A DNA stretch of 51,728 bases from Brevibacterium rongguiense (GTDB lineage: Bacteria; Actinomycetota; Actinomycetes; Actinomycetales; Brevibacteriaceae). The translations under genes were made by a program, and so were the position numbers. The stretch covers positions 1-51,728 of the forward strand of contig NZ_WWEQ01000020.1 in assembly GCF_009857845.1 (NCBI RefSeq). The letters are read 5' to 3'. Shown piece by piece: positions 18,377-26,521 of this stretch; position 1 is the stretch's first letter, and each line of letters begins with the position of its first letter. Below the pieces are notes generated by a model. That model had not been told where the DNA came from. It ran no database searches and saw only the letters and a program-made list of their open reading frames with translations.

Positions 18377-19770
18377 GCGCCGGCGCCGCGCAGGCGCCGG
18401 CGCCCGCTGCGCACGGGGACCGGCCCGAGTCCGGCGCGCGCTGGCCGCGCTTCCTCGTCGTCGTGCTGGGGATCGCGGGCCTGGCGTTCGCGCTCCAGTT
18501 CTTCCGCGGGCTGCAGGACATCGTGGCGCCGGTGTTCCTGGCCGTCAACCTCGTCATCGTCGTCTACCCCGTCCAGCGCTGGCTCGTCGCCCGCCGGGTC
18601 CCCGCCTTCGTCGCCGCGATGGTGACGGTGGTCCTCGTCCTCGTGCTCGTCGTCGGCTTCTTCGGGCTCACGGCGTGGTCGATCGCGCAGTTCGTCACCG
18701 TGCTGCCCGGCTACAGCCAGAAGATCAGCGTGCTCTACGGCCAGGCGGTGCAGGCGCTCGGCCAGCTCGGCATCACCCCGGACCTCGTGGGCCGGCAGCT
18801 GTCCGGGCTGTCGTTCACATCGATCTTCAACGCCGCGATGTCGCTGGCGCAGAACCTCTCGCTGGGCCTCTCGCTCATGGTCACCGCGGTCATGGCCGTG
18901 TTCTTCGTGGCGCTGGACTCGATGTCCTTCCCCCAGCGCATGGCACGCGCGGGCATCCTGCGACCGCGCTTCGCCGCGGCCCTGACGTCGTTCGGCGCCG
19001 GCGTGCGCCGCTACTGGGTGGTCGCGACGATCTTCGGCCTCATCGTCGCGGTGCTCGACGTGGCGGCGCTCTACGTCATCGGGGTGCCGCTGGCCATCGT
19101 CTGGGGCATCCTGTCGTTCCTCACGAACTACATCCCCAACATCGGCTTCGTCCTGGGCGTCATCCCGCCCGCGCTCATGGCCCTCGTCGACGGCGGCTGG
19201 GCCGATGCCGTGTGGGTCATCGTCGCCTACTCCGCGCTCAACTTCGTCATCCAGTCGATCATCCAGCCCAAGTTCACCGGCGAGTCCGTGGGCGTGACCC
19301 CGTTCGTTTCGTTCGTCTCCCTGCTGTTCTGGTACTGGGTGCTCGGCTGGCTGGGGGCCCTGCTCGCGCTGCCCGCGACGCTGCTGCTCAAGGCCCTCCT
19401 CGTGGACGCCGACCCGCGCGCCTCCTGGGTCAACCTCCTCATCGCCTCCGATCCGCCCGCAGCGCCGGCGGCACCCGGGCGGTCGGGCGCGGGCACCGCG
19501 GCCGAGGACCGTGCCGAGCCGCCCGCCGAGGCGCCCGCCGCCCGCGTCACCGAGGCCACGAGCACTGCCGCCGAGGGCTCCGGCGCCGCCGGCGCGCCCA
19601 CGGGCGGCACCACCGGGGGCAGCACCCCCGCGAGCGGCCCCGCCCCCGAGGCGCGTGGGACCCAGGCGCGTGGGGCCGGGGAGCCTCGGGCAGGGGCTTC
19701 GGGGGAGCACGGGGACCCGGACGCGCCCGCGGGCTCTGCGCAGCCGGGCAGGGCCGACCAGGGCTCCTGA
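18373..19770 (+). CDS. AI-2E family transporter-like membrane protein (PerM family)
   Basis: The 465-residue protein has about seven or eight membrane segments between residues 20 and 350. The family hallmarks are present: [44 protein letters not shown] and [18 protein letters not shown]. Proteins of this family are permeases or antiporters of poorly known substrate; the AI-2 name is historical. The last 110 residues are a cytoplasmic Ala/Gly/Pro-rich low-complexity tail. GTG 18373 overlaps the der stop. The operon ends here, with a hairpin immediately after the stop. Confidence 0.9.
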   Translation: MSAGAAQAPAPAAHGDRPESGARWPRFLVVVLGIAGLAFALQFFRGLQDIVAPVFLAVNLVIVVYPVQRWLVARRVPAFVAAMVTVVLVLVLVVGFFGLTAWSIAQFVTVLPGYSQKISVLYGQAVQALGQLGITPDLVGRQLSGLSFTSIFNAAMSLAQNLSLGLSLMVTAVMAVFFVALDSMSFPQRMARAGILRPRFAAALTSFGAGVRRYWVVATIFGLIVAVLDVAALYVIGVPLAIVWGILSFLTNYIPNIGFVLGVIPPALMALVDGGWADAVWVIVAYSALNFVIQSIIQPKFTGESVGVTPFVSFVSLLFWYWVLGWLGALLALPATLLLKALLVDADPRASWVNLLIASDPPAAPAAPGRSGAGTAAEDRAEPPAEAPAARVTEATSTAAEGSGAAGAPTGGTTGGSTPASGPAPEARGTQARGAGEPRAGASGEHGDPDAPAGSAQPGRADQGS

Positions 19771-19771
19771 C

Positions 19772-19790
19772 GCGCGGGCCCGGCCCGCGC
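19772..19790 (+). terminator. Hairpin ending the rluB-to-AI-2E operon
   Basis: GCGCGGGCC and GGCCCGCGC form nested complementary arms around a single C; about 7 bp can pair with a 5-nt loop. CCCTTTTC follows at 19805-19812. Confidence 0.5.
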
Positions 19791-19831
19791 CTCGGGCCCA
19801 TCCGCCCTTTTCAGCGCCGCCGCGCGGTGCT

Positions 19832-19837
19832 TAGCAT
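19832..19837 (+). promoter_or_regulatory. -10 box for a leaderless yciO transcript
   Basis: TAGCAT ends 5 bp before ATG 19843. No ribosome site is present between them. Confidence 0.5.
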
Positions 19838-19842
19838 GGGGT

Positions 19843-20463
19843 ATGGCCGAACTCGTTGAGATCCACCCGGACAACCCCCAGCCCCGCCTCATCCGCAGGG
19901 TCGCGCAGACGATCGCGGACGGCGGCCTCGTCGCCTATCCCACGGACTCCTGCTACGCACTGGGGTGCGCGCTGGAGAACAAGGACGGCATCGAGCGCAT
20001 CATCCGCATCCGCCAGCTCGACTCCAAGCACCACTTCACCCTCATGTGCCACGACTTCGCCCAGCTGGGCCAATTCGTCATCGTCGACAACTCCGCGTTC
20101 CGCACGATCAAGTCGCTGACCCCGGGGCCCTACACGTTCATCATGAAGGCGACGAAGGAGGTGCCGCGGCGCATGATGCACGCCAAGAAGCACTCGGTCG
20201 GCGCCCGCATCCCGCAGAACACCACGGCGCTCGAGCTCGTCGCGGAGGTGGGGGAGCCGCTGCTGTCCTCGACCCTCCTGCTGCCCGGCGACGACGATCC
20301 GCTCACCCACGCGGAGGACGTCATGGACCGCCTCGGCAACGACGTGGACATCGTCATCGACTCCGGCGTGCCCGGCACCGTGCCCACCTCCGTCATCGAC
20401 TTCACCGGCGGCGATCCGGTCGTCGCCCGTGCCGGGGCCGGGGACGTCTCCCGCTTCGAGTGA
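19843..20463 (+). CDS. yciO: YciO family (Sua5/YciO/YrdC fold) protein
   Basis: The 206-residue protein is YciO-like throughout: YPTDSCYALGCALENKDG, IRIRQLDSKHHFTLMCHDF, GPYTFIMKATKEVPRRM and GTVPTSVIDFTGGDPVVAR. The fold binds ATP and nucleic acid; relatives YrdC/Sua5 make threonylcarbamoyl-AMP for tRNA t6A, but YciO members do not simply replace them. It is a stand-alone gene between a terminator and the MFS promoter. Confidence 0.92.
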   Translation: MAELVEIHPDNPQPRLIRRVAQTIADGGLVAYPTDSCYALGCALENKDGIERIIRIRQLDSKHHFTLMCHDFAQLGQFVIVDNSAFRTIKSLTPGPYTFIMKATKEVPRRMMHAKKHSVGARIPQNTTALELVAEVGEPLLSSTLLLPGDDDPLTHAEDVMDRLGNDVDIVIDSGVPGTVPTSVIDFTGGDPVVARAGAGDVSRFE

Positions 20464-20506
20464 GGCGCGGGGCCCGGGTGAGGCCGTCCTGTCCGACACG
20501 CGAACA

Positions 20507-20540
20507 TGTGATTGACACCACAGTGCGAGCCGGGCATAGT
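20507..20540 (+). promoter_or_regulatory. Sigma-70 promoter of MFS gene 1 with a CRP/GlxR-like palindrome over the -35
   Basis: The -35 TTGACA (20512-20517) and -10 CATAGT (20535-20540) are spaced by 17 bp. The -35 forms the six central bases of TGTGA-TTGACA-CCACA (20507-20522), which matches the CRP-type pattern TGTGA-N6-TCACA except for one base. A CRP-type protein bound there would cover the -35, so repression is expected. The gene before MFS 2 has a nearly identical arrangement. Confidence 0.75.
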
Positions 20541-20611
20541 GAACGCTCGTGCGGTTGCTTTAAAGGCCCCTGGGCGGCGCCGCGAGTTCGTCAATGGAGA
20601 TGGAGTCGTTC

Positions 20612-22030
20612 ATGTCAGTGTCCTCTTCGCCCGCCCGCGGGTCGTCCGCGCAGGCCGGCGCCGCGCGGCCGCCGGCCGCCTCGCCGGAGAGCGCGCTCAA
20701 GCGCCACCGCGGCCTGCTCGTCTCGGGCATCATCGGCTCCTCGATCGAGTGGTACGACTTCTTCCTCTACGGCACCGCCGCGGCGCTCATCTTCCCCCAT
20801 GTCTTCTTCCCGGAGAGCTCCGCGCTGACCGGCACGCTGCTGTCGTTCTCGACCTTCTGGGCCGGTTTCATCGCTCGCCCCATCGGCGGCATCATCGCCG
20901 GCCACTACGGGGACAAGATCGGCCGCAAGCCCATGGTCGTCATCTCGCTGCTCGGCATGGCGGTCTCCACGTTCGCGATCGGCTGCCTGCCGGGCGCCCA
21001 CACCGTGGGCGCGATCGCGCCGGTCCTGCTCGTCCTGTGCCGCTTCATCCAGGGCATCGCGTGCGGCGGCCAGTGGGGCGGCCTCGCCCTCCTCATGACG
21101 GAGTCCGCGGGCCCCAAGCACCGCGCGTTCGCCGGCTCCTTCATGCAGACCGGGGTGCCCGCCGGCGCGCTGCTGGGCAACCTCATCTTCGTCGGGACAT
21201 CCGTGCTGGCGGGCGAGGAGGCGTTCGCCGCCTGGGCCTGGCGCGTGCCGTTCTGGTTCACCGCGGTGCTGCTGCCGGTCGTGCTCTACATCCAGCTCAA
21301 GGTCGAGGACAGCCCGGAGTTCAAGCAGCTCGAGGCCGAGGTCTCCGATGAGCTGCCCAAGGTCGTCCAGGCCCCGCTCGTCGAGGCGGTGCGCAGCCAC
21401 TGGAAGACGATCCTCCTGGCCGCCGGCGTCCTCGCGTCGACGAACTGCATCTTCTACATCTCGATCTCCGGCATCCTGTCCTACGGCTCGACGCACCTGG
21501 GCATGAAGCGCGACGAGATGATGATCGCCACGATGGCCTCGTGCGCGGTCGGCATCCTCACGACGTTCCTCTGGGCGAAGATCGCCGACGCCTACGGCCG
21601 GCGGCCCATCATCATCATCGGCGGGGTGGGCATCGCGCTGTGGGTGCCGTTCTACTTCATGCTCGTCAACACCGGCTCGGTCCTGCTGCTCGGCGTCGCC
21701 GTGTGCGTGTCCTCCGTCTTCCAGTGCATGGTCTACGCACCGCTGGCCGCGTACTTCGGCGAGCTGTTCCCGCCCAACATCCGCTTCTCCGGCGCCTCAC
21801 TGGCCTACCAGCTCGCGGCGATCACGATCTCCGGGGGCACCCCGTTCCTCATGACCTGGCTCATCGCCACGACCGGCGGCACGAACGGCGTGGTGGGCAT
21901 GGTCATCGTCACCGCCGTCATCACGGTCGGCTGCACCCTGGCGCTCAAGGAGACGAACCCGCGCGCGATCCGCGAGGACCCGCACGCCGTGCCCGGCACC
22001 AACCTGTATCCGGACGTGCTGGCGCGCTGA
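20612..22030 (+). CDS. MFS permease, metabolite:H+ symporter family (copy 1)
   Basis: The 472-residue permease has 12 predicted membrane segments. The metabolite:H+ symporter family (KgtP, ProP and ShiA relatives) is indicated by GSSIEWYDFFLYG at 42-54 and the loop 2-3 motif GHYGDKIGRKP at 97-107. Substrates of the family are carboxylates, betaines or shikimate; by context a carboxylic acid is likely. ATG 20612 is chosen because GGAG at 20602-20605 is 6 nt upstream; in-frame ATGs at 20594 and 20600 lie before or over that site. It is closely similar to the next MFS gene, a probable tandem duplicate. Confidence 0.92.
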   Translation: MSVSSSPARGSSAQAGAARPPAASPESALKRHRGLLVSGIIGSSIEWYDFFLYGTAAALIFPHVFFPESSALTGTLLSFSTFWAGFIARPIGGIIAGHYGDKIGRKPMVVISLLGMAVSTFAIGCLPGAHTVGAIAPVLLVLCRFIQGIACGGQWGGLALLMTESAGPKHRAFAGSFMQTGVPAGALLGNLIFVGTSVLAGEEAFAAWAWRVPFWFTAVLLPVVLYIQLKVEDSPEFKQLEAEVSDELPKVVQAPLVEAVRSHWKTILLAAGVLASTNCIFYISISGILSYGSTHLGMKRDEMMIATMASCAVGILTTFLWAKIADAYGRRPIIIIGGVGIALWVPFYFMLVNTGSVLLLGVAVCVSSVFQCMVYAPLAAYFGELFPPNIRFSGASLAYQLAAITISGGTPFLMTWLIATTGGTNGVVGMVIVTAVITVGCTLALKETNPRAIREDPHAVPGTNLYPDVLAR

Positions 22031-22127
22031 GCGCGCAGCGTTGGGCTGCGCAAGGCCCGGTGGGCCCGTGGGACAGCGGGGCCTGCGGAGCGTGCAAGGC
22101 TTGCCGGGCCTGCGCGGCCGCGTGTGC

Positions 22128-22162
22128 GATGGCCCGGGTGCCCGATGGGCGCTCGGGCCATC
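22128..22162 (+). terminator. Hairpin after MFS gene 1
   Basis: GATGGCCCG (22128-22136) pairs with CGGGCCATC (22154-22162), with an extra inner GCCCG/GGGC pairing. The rest of the 372-bp gap between the two MFS genes holds only GC-rich sequence without a credible frame, then an AT-richer promoter stretch from about 22235. Confidence 0.45.
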
Positions 22163-22279
22163 GCGCGCCTCCGGGCGATGCTCCGGGCGAGGAGCTGCAC
22201 GGGGTGTGCTGCTGCGCGCGGCGCAGTCCCGCGAAAATCGTCGGATGTTGCGCAAAAGAGCGATACCCATACCTTAAAT

Positions 22280-22313
22280 AGTGATTGACATCACATTTAG
22301 GTTCAGGCAGAGT
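22280..22313 (+). promoter_or_regulatory. Sigma-70 promoter of MFS gene 2 with a CRP/GlxR-like palindrome over the -35
   Basis: TTGACA (22285-22290) and CAGAGT (22308-22313) are 17 bp apart. The -35 is the centre of AGTGA-TTGACA-TCACA (22280-22295), one base from the perfect CRP-type palindrome. The stretch after the -10 (22311-22327) also matches the copy-1 promoter (20538-20554) at 14 of 17 bases. Confidence 0.75.
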
Positions 22314-22402
22314 GAGCGCTTGTACGGCGCACTGAAACGCGTGCCCGTGCCCCGGCCGGCACCGCGCGGCCGGGCCCGTCAACGACGATGGAGCATTCGA
22401 CT

Positions 22403-23812
22403 ATGGCAGTGACCGACCCCGCGATCCCCACCTCGCGGCCCACGACATCCGCCCACGGCGCCGCGGCCCACCGCAAGCTGCTCACCGCGGGGCTCATCGG
22501 ATCGTCGATCGAGTGGTACGACTTCTTCCTCTACGGCACGGCGGCAGCGCTCGTCTTCCCGCACGTGTTCTTCCCCCACAGCAGCCCGCTCATGGGCACG
22601 CTGCTGTCGTTCTCCACGTTCTGGGCCGGCTTCATCGCCCGCCCGATCGGCGGCCTCGTGGCCGGCCACTACGGGGACAAGGTGGGCCGCAAGCCGGTCG
22701 TCGTCGCCGCGCTCATCGGCATGGCGGTCTCCACCTTCGTCATCGGCTGCCTGCCCGGCGCCGGCACGATCGGCGAGATCGCGGCGGTCCTGCTCGTGAG
22801 CTGCCGCTTCGTCCAGGGCTTCGCCTGCGGCGGCCAGTGGGGCGGCCTCGCCCTGCTCATGACGGAGTCGGCCGGCCCCAAGCGCCGCGCCTTCTCCGGC
22901 TCGTTCATGCAGCTGGGCGTGCCCGCCGGCGCCCTGCTCGGCAGCCTCGTGTTCACCTCCACCTCGCTCATCTTCGGCAGCGAGGCGCTCATCGCGTGGG
23001 CGTGGCGCGTGCCGTTCTGGTTCACCGCGGCGCTCGTGCCCGTCGTGCTCTACATCCAGCTCAAGGTCGAGGACAGCCCGGAGTTCAAGCAGCTCGAGGC
23101 CGAGGTCGCCTCGGAGCGCCCCGCGGTCGCCCAGGCCCCGCTCGTCGAGGCGCTGCGCGGGCACTGGAAGACGATCGTGCTGGCCTGCGGCGTCATGGCG
23201 TCGACGAACTGCATCTTCTACATCTCGATCTCCGGCATCCTGTCCTACGGCACGGTGGCGCTGCACATGAACCGCAACGAGATGATGGTCGCCTCGATGC
23301 TCTCGTGCCTCGTCGGCATCGCGACGACCCCGCTGGCCGCGCTGGCCAGCGACCGCTTCGGGCGCCGCCCGATCATCCTCATCGGCGGCCTGGGCATCGG
23401 ACTCTGGGCGCCGGCGTACTTCGCGCTCGTCAACACGGGCAACCTCGTGCTCTTCGGCGTGGCGCTGTGCGTGGCCTCGGTCTTCCAGTCGATGGTCTAC
23501 GCGCCGCTGGCGGCGTACTTCGGCGAGCTGTTCGCCCCGCACATCCGGTTCTCCGGCGCCTCGATGTCCTACCAACTGGCCGCGATCACGATCTCCGGCG
23601 GCACGCCGTTCCTCATGACGTGGCTCATCGCCTCGTTCGGCAACACGAACGGGGTCGTCGCGATGGTCGTCGTGACCTCGGTCATCACGATCGCCTGCAC
23701 GCTGGCGCTCAAGGAGACGAACCCGCGCGCGGTCCGGGACGACCCGCACGCCGTGCCCGGCACCAACCTCTACCCGCAGGAGCCCACGAAGGTGCTCGTG
23801 GCCGACGCCTGA
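22403..23812 (+). CDS. MFS permease, metabolite:H+ symporter family (copy 2)
   Basis: The 469-residue paralogue of copy 1 shares long identical stretches (for example GSSIEWYDFFLYGTAAAL at 33-50, PFWFTAALVPVVLYIQLKVE). Its GHYGDKVGRKP motif is at 88-98, and both proteins end in the same HAVPGTNLYP tail. ATG 22403 has GGAG 9 nt upstream; ATG 22388 overlaps that site. Divergence is concentrated in the N-terminus and the loop after the sixth membrane segment. Substrate range probably differs slightly, under the same control. Confidence 0.92.
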   Translation: MAVTDPAIPTSRPTTSAHGAAAHRKLLTAGLIGSSIEWYDFFLYGTAAALVFPHVFFPHSSPLMGTLLSFSTFWAGFIARPIGGLVAGHYGDKVGRKPVVVAALIGMAVSTFVIGCLPGAGTIGEIAAVLLVSCRFVQGFACGGQWGGLALLMTESAGPKRRAFSGSFMQLGVPAGALLGSLVFTSTSLIFGSEALIAWAWRVPFWFTAALVPVVLYIQLKVEDSPEFKQLEAEVASERPAVAQAPLVEALRGHWKTIVLACGVMASTNCIFYISISGILSYGTVALHMNRNEMMVASMLSCLVGIATTPLAALASDRFGRRPIILIGGLGIGLWAPAYFALVNTGNLVLFGVALCVASVFQSMVYAPLAAYFGELFAPHIRFSGASMSYQLAAITISGGTPFLMTWLIASFGNTNGVVAMVVVTSVITIACTLALKETNPRAVRDDPHAVPGTNLYPQEPTKVLVADA

Positions 23813-23831
23813 GCCCGTTCGGCCACCGCGC

Positions 23832-23876
23832 AGGGCCCGCGGCCCGCACCCGTGACGGGTGCGGACCGCGGGCCCT
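23832..23876 (+). terminator. Strong hairpin terminating MFS gene 2
   Basis: AGGGCCCGCGG-C-CCGCACCC pairs with GGGTGCGG-A-CCGCGGGCCCT across the loop GTGAC, about 19 bp with one mismatch, 20 bp after the stop. It can also act on the minus strand. Confidence 0.8.
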
Positions 23877-23898
23877 TCCGCTGCGGGTGCTGGCCGCC

Positions 23899-23952
23899 GC
23901 GGGGCGGCGCACGGCCGGCCGCAGCCCAGCTCCCGGCCGTGCGCCGCCCCGC
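23899..23952 (-). terminator. 20-bp perfect hairpin terminating the minus-strand acyl-CoA ligase
   Basis: The arms 23899-23918 and 23933-23952 are perfectly complementary over 20 bp, with a 14-nt loop. They begin 3 bp after the ligase stop. With the preceding hairpin they form two back-to-back terminators between convergent genes. Confidence 0.85.
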
Positions 23953-23955
23953 GCG

Positions 23956-25470
23956 TCAGTCCAGGGCGATCTCGCGCTTCTGGATCTTGCCCGTGGCGCC
24001 CTTGGGCAGCGCCTCGAGGAACCGGATGATGCGGGGGATCTTGTAGGCCGAGAGGCGCTCGCGGCAGAAAGCCTCGATCTCCGCGGCGGTGAGCTCGACA
24101 CCCGGCATGGGCGTGATCGCGGCGGCGACGATCTGACCGTAGTGCTCATCCGGCGAGCCGATGACCGCGGCCTCGAGGACGCCCGGGTGCTCGTAGAGGA
24201 CCTCCTCGATCTCCCGCGGGTAGACGTTGTAGCCGCCGTGGATGATCATCTCCTTGAGGCGGTCGACGATCGACAGGTAGCCGTCGGCGTCCTTGCTGCC
24301 CAGATCCCCGGTGCGGAACCAGCCGTCGGCGTCGATAGCCTCCGCCGTGGCCTCGGGGCGATTCCAGTAGCCGGCCATGACGATCGAGCCGCGCACGCAC
24401 ACCTCGCCGACCTCGTCCACGTCGGCGTCCGTGCCGTCGAGGGCCACGATCTTCGTCTCGATGTTGGGCAGGTCCGTGCCCACGGTGCCCGGCTTGATGA
24501 CGCCGTCCCAGCGGTTGAGGGTGGCCTGGGCGGTCGTCTCCGTGAGCCCATAGCCCTCCGCGATCCGCGCGCCGAAGCGCTCCTCGAAGCGGCGCATGAG
24601 GCCCACGGCGATCGAGGCGCCGCCGGACAGGGCGAACCGCAGGCTGGAGAAGTCGTACTCGCCCTCCGGCGCATGGGTGATGGCGTTCCACATCGTCGGC
24701 ACTCCCGCCACCAGCGTCAGCCGGTCGGTGTCCATCACCCTCATGAGCTCCACCGCATCGAAGCGGGGCAGCAGGGTGAGCTGGCCGCCGGCCGCGACGG
24801 CGCAGATGAGCACGGACGCCAGGCCGAACACGTGGAACAGGGGCAGGGCGGTGCCGGAGCGGTCGTCCGTCGTCAGGCCCGAGGCCTCGACGCCGTTGCG
24901 CCCGGAGTCCAGGAGGTTGCGCACCGTGAGCATGGCGCCCTTGGGCCGCCCGGTCGTGCCCGAGGTGTAGAGCAGTGTGGCTACGTGCTCGGCCGGCAGG
25001 CGGGCGGGGGAGAGGGCGCCCAGGTCCTCCCGTGCCGCGGCGGCGACGGACTCGGCGCCCACGGTCGTCAGCGCGGCGAACGGGATGCCCGCCTCGCGCG
25101 CGGCGGTCTCACCTGCCTCGGCCGTGGCGGGATGGGCGTGGATCGCGCTGGCCCCCGAGTCCGCGATGTAGTAGGCGAGCTCGCGCGGCGTGGACAGCGG
25201 GTTGACCGCGACCACCGTGAGGCCCGCGGCCTGGGCCGCGTAGTACTCGATGACGAACTCCGCCGTCGTGGGCGCGATGAGGATTACGCGCTCGCCCTGG
25301 GCGTAGAGCGCCGCGAGCTCCCGGGCGCGGGGCGCGATGAGCCCCGCCAGCTGCGCCCAGGTGAGCTCCAGGCGCGGCTCGCTGAGCGGCCCCCGCAGGA
25401 AGACCTCGTCCGGCCGGGTGCGCGCGTGCTCCAGCAGGGGGTCGATGAGGTTGTGAGAGCTCTGCTCCAC
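23956..25470 (-). CDS. Long-chain or medium-chain acyl-CoA ligase (AMP-binding)
   Basis: This adenylate-forming enzyme activates a carboxylic acid to its CoA thioester. The 504-residue protein has LLYTSGTTGRPKGAML (P-loop), GYGLTETTA, the TGDLG hinge region and the catalytic C-terminal lysine in LPKGATGKIQKREI. The start is GTG at 25470, with AAGGAG 4 nt upstream (plus-strand 25475-25480); an ATG at 25488 lies before that site and the longer open frame beyond it is not conserved. It is transcribed divergently from the SDR/acyl-CoA dehydrogenase operon and shares its control region. Confidence 0.93.
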   Translation of the reverse strand: MEQSSHNLIDPLLEHARTRPDEVFLRGPLSEPRLELTWAQLAGLIAPRARELAALYAQGERVILIAPTTAEFVIEYYAAQAAGLTVVAVNPLSTPRELAYYIADSGASAIHAHPATAEAGETAAREAGIPFAALTTVGAESVAAAAREDLGALSPARLPAEHVATLLYTSGTTGRPKGAMLTVRNLLDSGRNGVEASGLTTDDRSGTALPLFHVFGLASVLICAVAAGGQLTLLPRFDAVELMRVMDTDRLTLVAGVPTMWNAITHAPEGEYDFSSLRFALSGGASIAVGLMRRFEERFGARIAEGYGLTETTAQATLNRWDGVIKPGTVGTDLPNIETKIVALDGTDADVDEVGEVCVRGSIVMAGYWNRPEATAEAIDADGWFRTGDLGSKDADGYLSIVDRLKEMIIHGGYNVYPREIEEVLYEHPGVLEAAVIGSPDEHYGQIVAAAITPMPGVELTAAEIEAFCRERLSAYKIPRIIRFLEALPKGATGKIQKREIALD

Positions 25471-25535
25471 GATGCTCCTTCGGATCATGGGAGTGCCGAC
25501 GGCCCGGCGGGCCGCCGCGTCTTCCAATCTGGGCG

Positions 25536-25545
25536 AACGATTGTT
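25536..25545. promoter_or_regulatory. Near-palindrome in the divergent control region
   Basis: AACGATTGTT matches its reverse complement at 8 of 10 bases and sits between the ligase start and the SDR -35. It is a possible second operator for a TetR-type regulator, but the match is weak. Confidence 0.3.
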
Positions 25546-25554
25546 TGGTCTGAC

Positions 25555-25589
25555 TTGAAAACTCCGGTGCGGTCCACTATAGATAGTGG
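25555..25589 (+). promoter_or_regulatory. Promoter of the beta-oxidation operon with an operator palindrome over the -10
   Basis: TTGAAA (25555-25560) and TATAGA (25578-25583) are spaced by 17 bp. The palindrome CCACTAT-AG-ATAGTGG (25574-25589) has two perfect 7-bp arms and covers the -10 box, a classic repressor position. No regulator gene lies within the window near it. Confidence 0.75.
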
Positions 25590-25631
25590 TGAACCCGGTC
25601 ACAAGAACGGCAAGCGGAAGGCATCGCACGC

Positions 25632-26519
25632 ATGGACATCCGCGGCACGCGCGCCATCGTCACCGGCGGCGCGGGAGGCATCGGCTCGGCCCTCGGGGCG
25701 GCCCTGGCCCAGCGCGGGGCGCACGTCGTCCTCGCCGACATCGACCCCGGAGTCGCCGCGGTCGCCGAGGGAATCGGCGCGGGCTCGTTCACCGGCGACA
25801 CCGCCACGAGCGAGGGCATCGCCGCCCTGCTCGATTCCGCGCGCGAGCAGCTGGGCGGCATCGACGCGTACTTCGCCAACGCCGGCATCATGGGCCCGCG
25901 CGGCATCGGCGAGGACGAGGCAGATTGGGACCGCATCTTCGAGACCAACGTCCGAGCCCACATCCGCGCGGCCAAGGCCCTCCTGCCCGAGTGGACGGAG
26001 CGCGGCTCGGGCTGCTTCGTCACCACCGCCTCGGCGGCGGGCCTGCTCACCCAGCTTGGCCAGGCCGGCTACTCCGTGACCAAGCACGCAGCCGTCGGCT
26101 TCGCCGAATGGCTGTCCATCACCTACGGCGATGCCGGCGTCCAGGTCACGTGCCTGTGCCCGATGGCCGTCGACACCGCCATGCTGCAGGCCGGTGCGCA
26201 GGCCGCGGACCCCGTGGACCGCGCGGCGGCAGCCGCCGTGACCTCCGCGGGCGCCGTACTCGCCCCGGCCGAGGTCGCCGAGTGCGTCCTCGCCGCGGTC
26301 GAGGCCGGCCAGTTCCTGGCCCTGCCCCACCCCGAGGTGCTCGAGATGTACCGGATGAAGGGCTCCGACTACGACCGCTGGCTGCGCGGCATGCGCCGCT
26401 ACCAGCGCCAGCTGCTCACCGCCGCCCAGGCCGGCGAGCGCGGCTGCGACCCGACCCGGCGGGGCACGGCAGGGCAGCCGCGCCGCCGCCAGCCCAGCGC
26501 CAGCGAAACGAAGGAGTGA
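25632..26519 (+). CDS. SDR family oxidoreductase, probable hydroxyacyl-CoA or alcohol dehydrogenase
   Basis: The 295-residue classical short-chain dehydrogenase has the cofactor motif TGGAGGIG at 11-18, ANAG at 82-85 and the tetrad N106, S134, Y147, K151. Asp36 after the second strand (LADIDPG) suggests NAD(H) preference. The last 25 residues are a basic Arg/Pro/Gln-rich tail beyond the fold. GGAAGG about 10 nt upstream supports ATG 25632. It is the first gene of the plus-strand operon, and AAGGAG at its 3' end serves the next gene. Confidence 0.92.
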   Translation: MDIRGTRAIVTGGAGGIGSALGAALAQRGAHVVLADIDPGVAAVAEGIGAGSFTGDTATSEGIAALLDSAREQLGGIDAYFANAGIMGPRGIGEDEADWDRIFETNVRAHIRAAKALLPEWTERGSGCFVTTASAAGLLTQLGQAGYSVTKHAAVGFAEWLSITYGDAGVQVTCLCPMAVDTAMLQAGAQAADPVDRAAAAAVTSAGAVLAPAEVAECVLAAVEAGQFLALPHPEVLEMYRMKGSDYDRWLRGMRRYQRQLLTAAQAGERGCDPTRRGTAGQPRRRQPSASETKE

Positions 26520-26521
26520 CA

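Noticed and set aside
22041-22277. Cys/Gly/Ala-rich small frame between the MFS genes
   Set aside because: No start signals; it overlaps the hairpin and its Cys-rich look comes from GCTGCG-type sequence.
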